A stretch of 64,000 bases of DNA from the NCBI GenBank assembly GCA_946902875.1, contig OX336349.1:20049891-20113890 (forward strand), written 5' to 3'. The notes below the pieces were generated by a model. It was given only the letters and a program-made list of their open reading frames with translations, had not been told where the DNA came from and ran no database searches. Both the position numbers and the translations under genes were made by a program. Source of the DNA: Nematopogon swammerdamellus. Its lineage: Eukaryota; Arthropoda; Insecta; Lepidoptera; Adelidae. Positions within the stretch are counted from its first letter, which is position 1. The number at the start of each line of letters is the position of its first letter. Positions 43,892 through 53,742 of this stretch are shown here, in pieces.

Positions 43892-44210
43892 TACTTGTCA
43901 GTCAGTCAGTCAGTCAGCGTGTAAGCGTCCACTGCTGGACATATGCCTCTCCAATTTTCCTCCAGTCCTCCCGGCCTTCAGCGGTACGGAACCACTGCTT
44001 TCCGCCGACGCACTTGATGTCGTCGTCCGACCTGGCGGGTGGTTTTCCCACACTCCGTTTTCCTGTCCACGGCCGCCAGTGTACGACACGATTACTCCAA
44101 CAGTCATCGTCTCTAACGTGTCCAGCCCACTGCCACTTGAGCTTAGCCACCCAGTGTTCAATATCGACCACTTTGGTGTGTCGGCGGATTGCCTCGTTGC
44201 TCACTTACTG
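43892..44210 (-). pseudogene. RTE-like endonuclease/RT C-terminal fragment with (TGAC)n tail
   Basis: The minus-strand frame 43914-44204 encodes 'AKLKWQWAGHVRDDDCWSNR', 'WRPWTGKRSVGKPPARSDDD' and 'WRKIGEAYVQQWT'. The 3' end is five TGAC repeats (43897-43918 on plus). Shorter than the copy at 11640-12240. Confidence 0.8.
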
Positions 44211-44485
44211 TACTGTAGGTACTTAATTTATGTAAAAAGCTTAAATAATATGTATGACGTCATCGATAGACTTGAGATTTCAGCATATTCTTACGCAACC
44301 CTATGTCGACAATGGTTCGCACTTGGTTGGCGCTACTTGGTGTCAGGCTGCGAGCGAAGGCTCACCTCGGAATTGTGATCTCACTGTAAGTACAGTCGGT
44401 TCTCTTACGACGAAAGTAAGTACCTCGTATGATTAAGTTGTTTAGGCTACAGAGCGTGCCATAGAAATAAATATTAACTCGTATA

Positions 44486-44709
44486 AAGCTAGAAACTCAT
44501 TGGGCCCACGTACGCCACACACGCGAATCTGGGCGCGTCGGTCTCCATACATTTTATATGGAAGAGTGCAGCACGCAGTTTCATTGCGCCCACGCCACCC
44601 TACGCTACGCGACACACTGCGTGCTGCACTCTTCCGTATAAAATGTATGAAGACCGACGCGCCCACGTACGCGTGCGTAGCGTACGTGGGCCCAATGAGT
44701 TTCCAGCTT
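44486..44709. mobile_element. Foldback MITE, 224 bp
   Basis: Arms 44486-44580 and 44615-44709 are inverted, starting AAGCTRGAAACTCATTGGGC. They pair with few differences (for example 'gtcggtctccatacatttta'), leaving a loop of about 34 nt. No clear target duplication and no coding. Confidence 0.8.
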
Positions 44710-44879
44710 GACCCTCCCTTTTGTTGCCTCGAGCATTCGGGTAAAACATAACAATCGGGTAATAACCCTTCTTTTGCTTGGCGCAATTACGTAAAAAGGG
44801 GGCAAAATTTCAGGTATCTACATAATAATGAAGTTGCTATAGGATAGTTTAAAGGTGCCGCTTTTAAAACCCTTTTATT

Positions 44880-45185
44880 TTTTTTATTTTATTTTTTAAT
44901 CTTTATTTTGTTTAGGGCTTTAGCCATTCCTGGCTATGCCAGCCCCATAGTAACTATATTGATTTTTTATTGTACTTCAGCACGATTCAACGCCTGTGAC
45001 TTTACAAAAAAACTTAGTAATGAATTCAAACTCCTCCCCCTAAGCTCGCCCCAAGGCTTCATGTACTTTAAAAAACAGGTTGAATCTTGTCTGTTCTTAA
45101 GTCTCTCAATAGCTTCTGCCTCAGTTCTTGGTTCCGGGCACATTCCAACAGTATAATATGGAGTAGGTCCTCTTCTATCCCACTT
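44880..45185 (-). pseudogene. Non-LTR retrotransposon 3' end
   Basis: The minus-strand translation 'GIEEDLLHIILLECARNQEL', 'RQKLLRDLRTDKIQPVF', stop is the C-terminal end of an insect non-LTR ORF2 (zinc-knuckle-like 'D.HILLEC' block). It is followed by a 3' UTR with 'ctatggggctggcatagcc' and a long A-rich tail (reversed at 44878-44915). Confidence 0.65.
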
Positions 45186-45299
45186 TTAAACCCCTTAAAA
45201 GCGGCTATTTATTTAAGCGTTTTTTTTTTGCGATTTTCTCAAAAACTCAATTGTTTTTTTTTTTTCTTGTAGGCCTCTCGTCGATACGCGTCATTTTCC

Positions 45300-45660
45300 A
45301 CCTAAATATTTACATAGCCTTAAAACTCACGACACCAAATTCGGTACTCTCGTTGGAAATCGGGGACTATACTGAAGCGATCGAAAAGACATTTTCAATG
45401 TCAAAAAGTGTTTTCGCAATAGCATAACAGATGGGTTGCGGAGAAAATGGGATAGGTAGCGAAAAATGTGGGGGTAATCTCGCCATGTGTCGGTGCGGGA
45501 TAGACGCGTGCGTTAGACTATAGAAGAGATACCCCCACAATTTTCACTGAGCGCTCTTAACTCGTGCCGCTACCTGTAGGTACTGAAGGTTCGATATTAT
45601 GGCGCTGAATATCTTAATGAGAACATATTATGAAGGTTGTATTTTTTATATGTTAGTAAT
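45300..45660. other. No gene recognised
   Basis: 45365-45410 echoes 14080-14115. The rest appears unique. Confidence 0.4.
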
Positions 45661-45670
45661 GTAACTACTT

Positions 45671-46065
45671 GTACCGTGTGGGGCCGGTACTTTAAAAGAA
45701 TAGCCGTACCGTGTGGGGCCGGTACTTTAAAAGAATAGCCGTACCGTGTGGGGCCGGTACTTTAAAATAATAGCCCCACTGCATCTCTCCCCGTGTATGT
45801 CGTAAAAGGCGACTAAGGGATATGACTCCCTTCTTATATCACTAGGTGGTAGGGCTTAACCCGCCCGGGTTGGTACCACCGCACTGAATGAAAGGTCGGT
45901 CAAAACGGCTATGTAAATAGTTTGTGTTTTCCGTCCAGTTCAGTGTAGCCGGCACGACCGAAGGGAAGCACTGACGTGGCACCAAGTTCACCCGGTGTTA
46001 TGGGCTGACATCACGGATGTTGTAGGTGATGTAAGCCAACAGTGTCAGTTTCCATAAAAAAAAAA
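45671..46065 (+). mobile_element. SINE-A body with alternative head, head triplicated
   Basis: Three exact or nearly exact 35-bp units (45671, 45706, 45741; 'gtaccgtgtggggccggtac', 'tttaaaagaatagcc') precede 'cccactgcatctctccccg', 'gtaaaaggcgactaaggg' and 'gactcccttcttatatcac'. The SINE-A central domain and tail with A-run follow. There is no tRNA/5S head. Confidence 0.82.
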
Positions 46066-46129
46066 AAAAAAACTTGCTTTTTATATTTTTCTTTAGATAA
46101 AATGCAAAGCAGAAAATGAAGAGAAAAAA

Positions 46130-46215
46130 TACGTCCCGACCAGGTTTCGAACCTGTAACTCCGGCTTGAGCCGCCAGCGCGTTGACAATTCTGGGAATTG
46201 TCAACGCGCTGGCGG
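46130..46215 (-). mobile_element. tRNA-like fragment beside a perfect palindrome
   Basis: The minus strand reads 'ttacaggttcgaaacctggt' and 'cgggacg', i.e. a T-arm with B box GGTTCGAAACC and part of an acceptor stem, then 'tattttttc', a Pol III-like terminator. Its 5' half is replaced by a perfect palindrome, arms 46171-46191 and 46195-46215, spacer TGG. It is not a functional tRNA. Confidence 0.55.
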
Positions 46216-46319
46216 CCAAAACTAATAGCTACTAGCAGCTGTACGGCTGCAGCAGGAATGTATAACTCAGTTTAGGTAAACCTACTATTCGCTTTATTAC
46301 AAAAACAAATCTGCTTTAG

Positions 46320-47100
46320 GTACTCACTGTCGACTCCGAGCTATGTGGCTCGACGTTTCGTGCCAAACGTATGGCCCTTCCTCGCGAACGCTCTGCCTGG
46401 TGCGATAAAAATAAAAATGCACTTTGTGGTTCGAGAAAGTGTATTTTCCCAATATATTTTACATACTACACAAATTCAAAATTAACGTAAATTATAAGTC
46501 ATCATATTTAAAATTAGAGTAAAAAATTGGTTCAGAACAAAACAAACTTAGGTATTGGAAATGTACATTGCATTTGGACGGAAAAGTGGATAATGTTATT
46601 TCTCCACGTACAAAACTAACTTAGAACTGCTTCTATTCATCTTCTTCATTTTAGTTCACATATCCACAAGGTGAACGACTTATACTTTAAAAGTGCTGTT
46701 TAAAACATTCTTAATAATCTACATTGCAAGAGATTCAACAAAGTTCCATAAAAAAAAGTATATTAACATATTCATAATTAATCTATATTTTCAAAAATGT
46801 ATAAAGGTACAACATACTTCAAAAACACCGTAAGGCACAAAGCAGTTCATTGTAGGAAGGCTAGAAATTAAACATTTCAAAAGGCCTTAAAAAAATTGTT
46901 AGTAAATTTGGACAAACTTAAAGTTAAAACATTATTTCCAAAGTTAAAAATGAGATTCCAGCTTAGATAGAAGTTATAGTTACCTATATCTAATAAATAA
47001 TATTACATTATTTGGACGAACTGCTCCCTTTCCTTACTTGTTTGTTCTGTCACAAATTATCATATTGTATAGTTTCTACAAAATGGACGGAGCATAGTTT
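46320..47100. other. AT-rich DNA, no gene
   Basis: Only short frames and no repeat match that I can see. Confidence 0.45.
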
Positions 47101-47111
47101 TTAAATACAGG

Positions 47112-47191
47112 GCATTGCATCAGACTGATGCAATGCTCTGTGTGTGTGAAGATGTACTGATGCCATCAGTACATCTTCACACACACACACA
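47112..47191. repeat. Two adjacent perfect palindromes
   Basis: First: arms 47112-47123 and 47125-47136 (GCATTGCATCAG, 1-nt spacer). Second: arms of about 24 bp starting 47139 and ending near 47187 (centre 47163; 'gaagatgtactgatg' then its complement), with CA/TG repeats at the outer ends. Confidence 0.85.
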
Positions 47192-47384
47192 GGAAGATAG
47201 TCTTATGCAATCCTCTGACACTGTATGCGATGTTCAACCTCCCCGCTCCCCGTCGCCGTCACCACAATCATCTGTCAGTCAGTACGGCGTAGGCTAGACG
47301 ATTGCGGTGGCAGCGGAGAGCGGAGAGTGGGCGCTTCCAGAGCCGACTGTCCCTTCTCTTCCTCTCTCTTCTGTCCCGTCGACT

Positions 47385-47640
47385 TCCCTCTACGGAGACC
47401 AAGCCATGCTCCATCGTCATAGCCCCACTGCGACGTTGCTATCGCTTTCTCGCTCTCGCTTGCCTACCGATGACAGGAGCGAGAGAGAAACACGAAGATT
47501 GCGACGGTCGCCCGATGAAGGGTGAGCGATTTCATGTTTCTCTCTTGCTCCTGTCATCGGTAGGCAAGCGAGAGCGAGTAAGCGATAGCAACGTCGAGTG
47601 GGGCTATGACGATGCAGCATGGCTTGTCTCCGTAGAGGGA
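47385..47640. repeat. Long hairpin, 110-bp arms
   Basis: Arms 47385-47495 and 47532-47640 pair with roughly 95% identity ('ccctctacggagac', 'cgtcatagccccact', 'cgctctcgcttgcctaccga' are mirrored), with a loop of about 36 nt. Weaker pairing continues outside ('gccgactgtc' with 'gatagtcggc'). Fragments such as 'cgttctcgcttgcct' recur near 21380. No protein is supported. Confidence 0.85.
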
Positions 47641-47859
47641 GACAATGATAGTCGGCTATGGCGCTTCGCATTGCCCGTATTGGAATATCGAAGCAATTTT
47701 GCCGCGCAAACGCGACTCAACAGTTCAGTCGCAGAGAAAACGACAGTATGCCCGGGGCCAAAAACGATTTTACTCATTATGTAGTTACGGAAATGCAATG
47801 CACTGTTTATACTGTACTAACGTAAGAACATAAGTAAAAGCACAGAAGAGAGATATAGG

Positions 47860-48080
47860 GCTAACGCCCAGAAGCGACACGAGCCTGTACGTGTGAGTTT
47901 AGTTGATCTATAGATACGCACGGAGAGGCGTATGTAGCTTGAGCCCGCTTAGAACGATAGGGTTGGTAAACGCAGAGTACGGGTGGAATGAGCGAGCGAG
48001 AGAGTTCGATTCGAGAAAGAGAAAGATGAACAGCGGTCGAACGCCGCGACACCGCATCGCTTGAACGAACAATAAATAAA
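47860..48080. other. No gene recognised
   Basis: Purine-rich stretch near 47985-48030 ('gcgagcgagagagttcg'). No domain or repeat match. Confidence 0.4.
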
Positions 48081-48084
48081 TGCT

Positions 48085-48560
48085 ATGTACCGTGTGGGGT
48101 CGGTACTTAAAAAGAATAGCCCCACTGCATCTCTCCCCGTCGCATGTCGTAAAAGTCGACTAAGGGATAAGAAAATTCGTCAGCCTCGGTAGCTCAGTGG
48201 CGCGGTTGGTTAGTCAACTGTTATTAAGCAACGCTGAGCGCGGTCAGTGATCGGATGGGTGACCGCTCGACCGTTGGAGGCTGACCGTGGTTCAGATTCC
48301 ACGTTAAACTGTAGGTCCCTTCCCTTCTTACCTTACTAGGTGGTAGGGTTTATCCCGGCCGGGTTGGTACCACCGCACTGAACGAAACGTCGTCGGTCGA
48401 AACGGCTATGTAAATAGTTCGTGTTTTCCGTCCAGTTTAGTGTAGCCGACATGAAATGAAGGGAAGCACTGACATGGCACCTAGTTCACCCTGTGTTATG
48501 GGCTGACATCACGGATGTTGTAGGTGATGTAGCCAACCGTGTCAGGTTCCATAAAAAAAA
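48085..48560 (+). mobile_element. SINE-A, full length, preceded by GTGTGGGGTCGGTAC module
   Basis: The module (48088-48172, ending 'gtcgactaagggataag') lies directly before the head 'gcctcggtagctcagtgg' at 48181. The 5S-like block 'ttaagcaacgctgagcgcgg' and 'cagtgatcggatgggtgacc' and the complete body with A-tail follow. Confidence 0.88.
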
Positions 48561-48940
48561 AATCAATAAAAAAAAACCACACGCGCGGTTGCTTACACAA
48601 TACATTCAACCGTGTCGCCGGCCTGGTAAAAGGTTACATCCTCCATTTCTGTCAAAACCGAATATGAACAAACAAAATGTAGCTTCAAAGATACTCTATC
48701 TAATGTGTGGCGACATAAAAATGACTTTATGTTGAACGAGTTAAGGCATATTGTTCGCAATTCTGTATTTTTTTTTATTGGACATGCACGCACCTCTGTG
48801 CTTTAGTGTAACTTTTAACATGTTTTCTACTGTACAATGGACTATGCGTGGTCCCAGTTTTCGGTGTCAATTACTTGTTTATTGTGAATGCCTATAGAAT
48901 GCATTCACATTTACAAATGATTATTTCAATTAAATTGGTG
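48561..48940. other. No supported gene
   Basis: A minus-strand frame (48593-48793) contains 'TEMEDVTFYQAGDTVECIV' without a recognisable family or splice context. It could be a diverged exon or chance; I cannot decide. Confidence 0.3.
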
Positions 48941-49885
48941 CAGTAACATCCGCTTAATACGATGCCGGCTAATAAGATTTCTCGCGTAACACACTCCTTT
49001 GCCTTGCTCCCAATACTCTGCCGATTTTACAAACAAATTTCCTGCTTAATACTGCCTCTATCCCGTTTAAGACACTCTTTTTTACTCTGTCGGGGCGCAG
49101 TTAGGATAGTTTTTCCCAGTCATTATGTGCCATGCATTCCTTCCTCTACCCGCTCGGGCCACGCCCGCTCCTCTCAAATGCGTGCCACGCACAACTGAGC
49201 GACGCAAAAAAACTCGGCTGGCTGGAGTAAGGCCGTAGGAACGCAAGTCCCACAGTGCAGTGGGCTGCAGCGCGGAAAACGAGTCCGAACAACAGCACAA
49301 CTCCGCTATGCGTACTGTATTCCCATTATGTGTGCTGTATTCCCGTTATGTGCTGTATTCCCATTATGTGTGCTGTATTCCCGTTATGTGTGCTGTATTC
49401 CCGTTATGTGTGCTGTATTCCCGTTATGCGTGCTTCAGTCCCGTTATGCATGCTGTATTCCCTTGTTTTCGTGTAATCCTGATTTTTCAGTTAATATGTA
49501 AGTATGAATTGTGTCGAAAGAAATAGCAAATGCAAATTGAGACGCCCAGAACCAAAGTGGATCAAGTCCTTTAAAAGATATTTTGAGGTAAAGTTAATAA
49601 GTTCTCCTGCATTTTCAGAATACATCAAGGAGTTGGCTCTTATGTAGGTATAACATTTGTCAATAGTAGGACTTAGATATCTGAAATAGTATTTTTACAT
49701 TATTTCTATTCAGATGAAAGAAAATGGAGATAAAGAAAAAAATGACTTGATCCACTTTGGCTCTGAACGCCACAATTGTTTATGTGTCTTTTATACTCTT
49801 CCCGCCTAAGATGGTTATTTTGTTCACTTCGATTATTTTTATGCTCGACCCCTAGCTAGAGAATCGTATTAAGCGGGTATTACTG
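48941..49885. mobile_element. pogo/Tigger-like non-autonomous element
   Basis: Inverted ends CAGTAACATCCGCTTAATAC (48941) and, reverse-complemented, CAGTAATACCCGCTTAATAC (ending 49885). The right flank is TA (49886-49887) and the left flank TG, likely a mutated TA. CAGTA...CGCTTAATACG ends with a TA target are typical of pogo/Tigger elements. Further CTTAATA/GTTTAAG echoes lie just inside the left end (49045-49075). No transposase remains; an unrelated minisatellite sits in the middle. Confidence 0.7.
49305..49465 (+). repeat. About 22-bp minisatellite, 7-8 units
   Basis: Units of 'tattcccgttatgtgtgctg' type, mostly 20-22 bp with one 17-bp unit, lie inside the pogo-like element. The open frames over it are repeat artefacts ('VLYSHYVCCIP'). 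Confidence 0.85.
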
Positions 49886-50095
49886 TATGAACAATTTATC
49901 ATCATTGCGATCACAACAAAGCATCAATGGATTCCCCATTCGCAAGTTATATATTTACATCGCAAGTATTAAGTATACCTATGTATATATGCATACCTAC
50001 ATCGTAAAAATTAAAAACGACGATACCAATCGGCTGTGCCAACAGAACACATCAGTGGTTCATATTCCGATCCCTTCTTCGCAATAATTCCTCAA

Positions 50096-53000
50096 TCACA
50101 ACAAAACCTTCCGCAAACACGCAGCAAAGACCAACGCGGCCGCCATCAAGCGGAGGGAGGAGTAGAGGGTTGCAGAAGAGTTGCATTCGTCGGAGGAGCA
50201 GTAGCACTCCTCCCAGTATATGCCGTTGTCGTAGACGCCCCAGTTGCAGACTCCCGTGACGCCGGTGTCGGCGACCGACGCGCAGCGACGGATCACTTGG
50301 CGCCACCTTCCGTCCCCTGCAATGTTACACGACGGCGTTTGGTATTTGGTCATCACCCACTCCTCCCTTCACTCTTAGCTAGTAGGTATCTAAAACCATA
50401 TGGTGGCGCCTAGCTCTTCCAACACGGGATTCGCCGAAGCCAGCTCTCGAAATTTGAATGACTCGTGGACTGTAATAGGGTTTATTAATCTTGTAAATAA
50501 TTTTTTTTGTAGTTTGTAAATTAATCTTGCGTAAACTTGAAAAATTGTGTAAATGTGTAGGTATTTGTTGTTAATGTTGTATAAAGTTCTTTAGATTTAA
50601 TTTAATTTTAGTATTAACATAGGCTAGGCTTAAAAACAACGGCCACTCGAGTGTCTCAACACTCGAGTGGCCATATACTGCGCCCACGCCCTTTCTTTTG
50701 TATTATGTAGCTCCATTTGTGTTAATGTGTTAATGTAATATAATGTATGTGTACAACTGAATAAAATTCTATTCTATTCTATTCTATTCTATCACCGGTG
50801 TTTAGATTTTTTTTTATTGCTTTATAACTGGGTGGCTGTGCTCGAGATCGAAGCTTCAGGCGCAGCCAATTTCACCGCCGAGGAGGTGCCAGTCTTGCTA
50901 GAAGGCAGACTAACAACGTTGGGGAAAGGCTATTAATGTGCGATTTGAAGACTGTGGATTGTAGGAATTCATTATTGTTCTGCAAATATTTTACAAGAAC
51001 AAAAATCCACACTGAATATGAGATGCAAAGGCGGACTTATACCTTGAAGAGATTTTTTACAGCCAACCTTTGTGTGTAAAATAAATTAAGGAATGAATGT
51101 AATAGCAAAGCAAAGATAAGAAGTGACATTTTAAATTAAACTTTAAAAACAATATCTGAAAATATTAATATATTTATATATTTATTAGTACCTAATACAA
51201 GAAAGAAGGTGTGGAACTAAGCTTGCAATGGCTTCGCCGAACATATCCAGGCCCATCGCCAGTAGAGGAGGGTGTTAATCGAGGTCGGGACTAGCGAGTG
51301 GCCACTCTAAATTTCCCGTGCATGCTTCACGTTTCGCCTCGCATCAAGCCCTTAATAAATTTGTGTTTATCGCAATAAACATTTTTCTTTTCACTGCTCA
51401 GTCCTTAAGTGCTTCAGTGCTTAAGAAATATTTTGATGATACATCTATAGTCTATAATCATCCTGGGATGTGCCAGATTTTATTAGTGAAAACAGCATGT
51501 GCATTGGTTCAGCCGTTTTCGAGTTAATCCATTAAAGGCAGATTTTGCGACTTGCGTAAAAGCGAAGAGATCATGATGACGATAGACAGAAAGCCAACGT
51601 ATATACTAACATATGAATCCCTTAGGCCCCTGCTGTGTGACCTTCATGCAGAACGAGCCCGGGTTGTGAGCCTCGTCGCTGTTGCACTCGACCGCGATGT
51701 GAAAGTCTTTGTCGAACGGCCGGTACGCCCCGCAGATGTCCTCCTTCTTGTTCTGCGACGACGCGCACTGGTAGCAACGCACGCATTCACCTGCACGTGC
51801 ATTATATACATTCAGTTCAGATTATATTTTATTAATCCAATCGGTAATATTAATTTAGAATAATCCTAATTTAGAAAGTTTTGTAGATGAAAATAAATAG
51901 AATTTGAATTCTGACGTCCTTAGCGATATAGAAACCTAAGGTGGCCAACAGTCCCGGATTCTGCGGGACCGTCCCGCAATAGCAGTTGTAATCACGCATT
52001 GAAAGAATTAATAAAATAGTCCCGCAAAACATCTAATGCGTCCCGCATGTCCCGCATTTTCCATATTTCCAAGTCATTCAAAAATTGCCTGGCCATTGTC
52101 CAGTACCTTCATTATTTGCCAGGGACGAACGCACCTACTGAAAGAGAATTTTCGTTGATGAATGCCTTAGGGACCTATATTACCTACGAGAACTTAGGCG
52201 CCACACCGGTACTTCCCTTGGGATTGCTGGCTATACTGGACTAGAGGAGAACACAGCCGAGGCTGCTATGCGGTCATCTTACATCCAGCACGTTGGTACC
52301 AACCCAGTCGGCTACAATTTGAGCCTACCACCTAGTAAGGGGCAAGGGAAGGGACCTACAGTTTTACACCGGTTCCGAACGGTGAGACAGCAGTTATAAG
52401 GTATGCACGTAAATTTATACGTTAGAAAAAAACATTGGTACACGGTCGGACCTCTTGGAGGGGAAGCCGACGCCCGGATCACTCGACCACCCGCCGCTTA
52501 AAGTTCCACGCCTTTAATTCTTCCTCCTCGCAGTGGTCAGGAATGCAAGAGTCTTTACACAGTAGATGCCTACAGTACTGTGTGAGGCCGGTACTTAAAA
52601 AGAATAACCCCTTCTTATATCACTAGGTGGTAGGGTTTAACCCGCCCGGGCTGGTACCACCGCACTGAATGAAAGGTCGGTCGAAACAGCTATGTAAATA
52701 GTTTGTGTTTTCCGTCCAGTTCAGTGTAGCCGGCACGGCCGAAGGGAAGCACTGACGTGGCACCAAGTTCACCCGGTGTTATGGGCTGACATCACGGATG
52801 TTGTACGTGATGTAGCCAACCGTGTCAGTTTCCATAAAAAAAAACCCCCACACGTCTCTCCCCGTCCGTGTCGTAAAAGGCGACTAAGGGATAAGGATGA
52901 GATGCCATGCTAAAGGGCGACAGGTGACACCTCTCACCTCGGCACGGTCCTTCCAACGAGTCGTGCAGCAGGTGGGCCTTTGTGCCTTACTTGCTGCTTG

Positions 53001-53536
53001 ATAGTTATCTTGTCCGAATACTTTGCTAAATGTGGTGGTCGGTCTTGTGTTGCAATAGAGTTCTTGCAGCACAACACCGATTACTCTGCTTACCCCGATT
53101 GTCGGGATACAGCGTGTGTGGTATGTATGTACGTATTCCTACAGACAGACACTAAGCTCCTAATTTGAAACATTGGGCATAGATAGAAACGTTTTGTCGC
53201 ATTTGCCGAGTTCGTCATTGACAAATTAGCAGGTTCAGCTTAGCACCTTAGTTGGGTAGGTATGTTTTTTATATGGTGAGTTCTTCAGAAATAACAAAGG
53301 TGACTCAAACTCAGTTCGAAAAAAAGTTATATTGTACACATTTGTGAAATTATTTCAAATCGATTGCTATCGCTTGGAAGCTACTTGGAAGTAAATCTGT
53401 GTGCAATCAACTAAGATTCTTGTAAGACACTCCCTTATCCATGGTGAACTGAAAATGTACTAAAACACTGACCTGTGCCCACTAAACACAGGAGAACGAT
53501 GGCGGCAGCGCACCCTAACTGGCTAGGTGAGATCAT
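50096..53536 (-). CDS. Ly6/uPAR-domain (quiver/sleepless-like) GPI-anchored protein, three exons
   Basis: Exons 53473-53536, 51611-51790 and 50096-50316, joined through GT...AG introns ('ACAG|GTCAGT', 'GTGCAG|GT', 'ATAT|GTTAGT', 'ATTGCAG|GG'), both in phase 1, give an uninterrupted 154-aa protein ending in TGA. Residues 1-21 form a signal peptide (MISPSQLGCAAAIVLLCLVG). The mature part starts about Gly22 and has 11 cysteines (24, 27, 30, 41, 57, 69, 93, 105, 119, 121, 126) in Ly6 order, from 'CYQCASSQ' to the closing 'ECYCSSDECN'. Residues 130-154 are a hydrophobic GPI-attachment tail. The length is usual for insect Ly6 proteins. These are extracellular membrane-anchored three-finger proteins; family members act in sleep/ion-channel regulation and septate junctions, but the specific role here is unknown. 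Intron 1 holds a hAT relic and two SINEs; intron 2 holds a CR1-like 3' end. Confidence 0.9.
50641..50672. repeat. Short palindrome in Ly6 intron
   Basis: Perfect 14-bp arms GGCCACTCGAGTGT around CTCA. It lies in intron 2 of the minus-strand Ly6 gene. It could form a cruciform; no function is inferred. Confidence 0.8.
50740..50990. mobile_element. Two retroelement 3' ends meeting in Ly6 intron 2
   Basis: Plus strand 50740-50792 ends 'actgaataaaattctattc' with five ATTCT repeats. Minus strand 50808-50990 is the 3' end of the CR1-like subfamily of 8022-8490 ('ggcacctcctcggcggtg', 'gaaattggctgcgcctga', 'agccacccagtta', A-tail). The two tails face each other. Confidence 0.65.
51943..52182 (+). 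pseudogene. hAT transposon relic with C-terminal dimerisation motif
   Basis: Starts near 'ggtggccaacagtcccgga', a hAT-like end, and soon encodes 'LHYLPGTNAPTEREFSLMNA', which matches the C-terminal dimerisation block of hAT transposases ('PGTNA..ER.FS.M'). The rest of the transposase is missing. The 3' side is cut by the SINE-B at about 52183. It lies in intron 1 of the minus-strand Ly6 gene. Confidence 0.65.
52183..52500 (-). mobile_element. SINE-B with tRNA-like head, minus strand
   Basis: The minus strand starts 'ggcgggtggtcgagtgatcc' (A-box region) and 'gtcggcttcccctccaagag', but loses the B box; 'gtgtaccaatg' and the SINE-B body follow. The 3' tail is truncated. Located in intron 1 of the Ly6 gene, sense to it. 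Confidence 0.75.
52573..52845 (+). mobile_element. SINE-A body with alternative head
   Basis: A degraded 'actgtgtgaggccggtactt' module is followed by 'cccttcttatatcactaggt', the SINE-A body and tail, and a short A-run. In Ly6 intron 1, antisense to the gene. Confidence 0.78.
52855..53155 (+). repeat. 'gcagcaggtgggcctttgtgcc' repeat module
   Basis: Second good copy of the module at 34840-35100, ending 'ccgattgtcgggatacagcg' and 'tgtggtatgtatgtacg'. It starts with 'gtcgtaaaaggcgactaagg', overlapping in content the head module of some SINE-A copies. In Ly6 intron 1. Confidence 0.6.
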
Positions 53537-53742
53537 CGTATCGAAGTTCAAGTTTTGAAACTAAATCAAGAAATAATTTCAGAAATAAAACATCCACCCA
53601 ACCTAGAACTCCCAACCCAAACAACCATTGAGTTTTTTTTTTAAGAGTTTGTGTTGGCATTTCGTAAACGTCAAAAAACACACGCCCTTACCATAGACAC
53701 CGCCTAATTGGTGCAAGCATTATCGCAAAACAACACAAGACA

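Noticed and set aside
47302..47833. 160-codon open frame on the plus strand and frames opposite it
   Set aside because: They run through the two arms of a 110-bp hairpin, so the frames mirror each other; no domain.
48593..48793. Minus-strand frame with 'MEDVTFYQAGDTVECIV'
   Set aside because: Could be a fragment of a real exon, but I recognise no family and see no convincing splice partners.
49305..49465. Possible CRISPR-like repeat/spacer array
   Set aside because: Units are contiguous without unique spacers, and the genome is eukaryotic. The same applies to 45671-45775 and 61825-62335.
49255..49526. Cys/Val/Tyr-rich repeated peptide
   Set aside because: Product of a 22-bp minisatellite inside a transposon.
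53708..53742. ATG at 53708 as start of a 289-aa gene
   Set aside because: It lies in flanking DNA before the target duplication; the coding sequence belongs to a truncated retrotransposon beginning at 53743.
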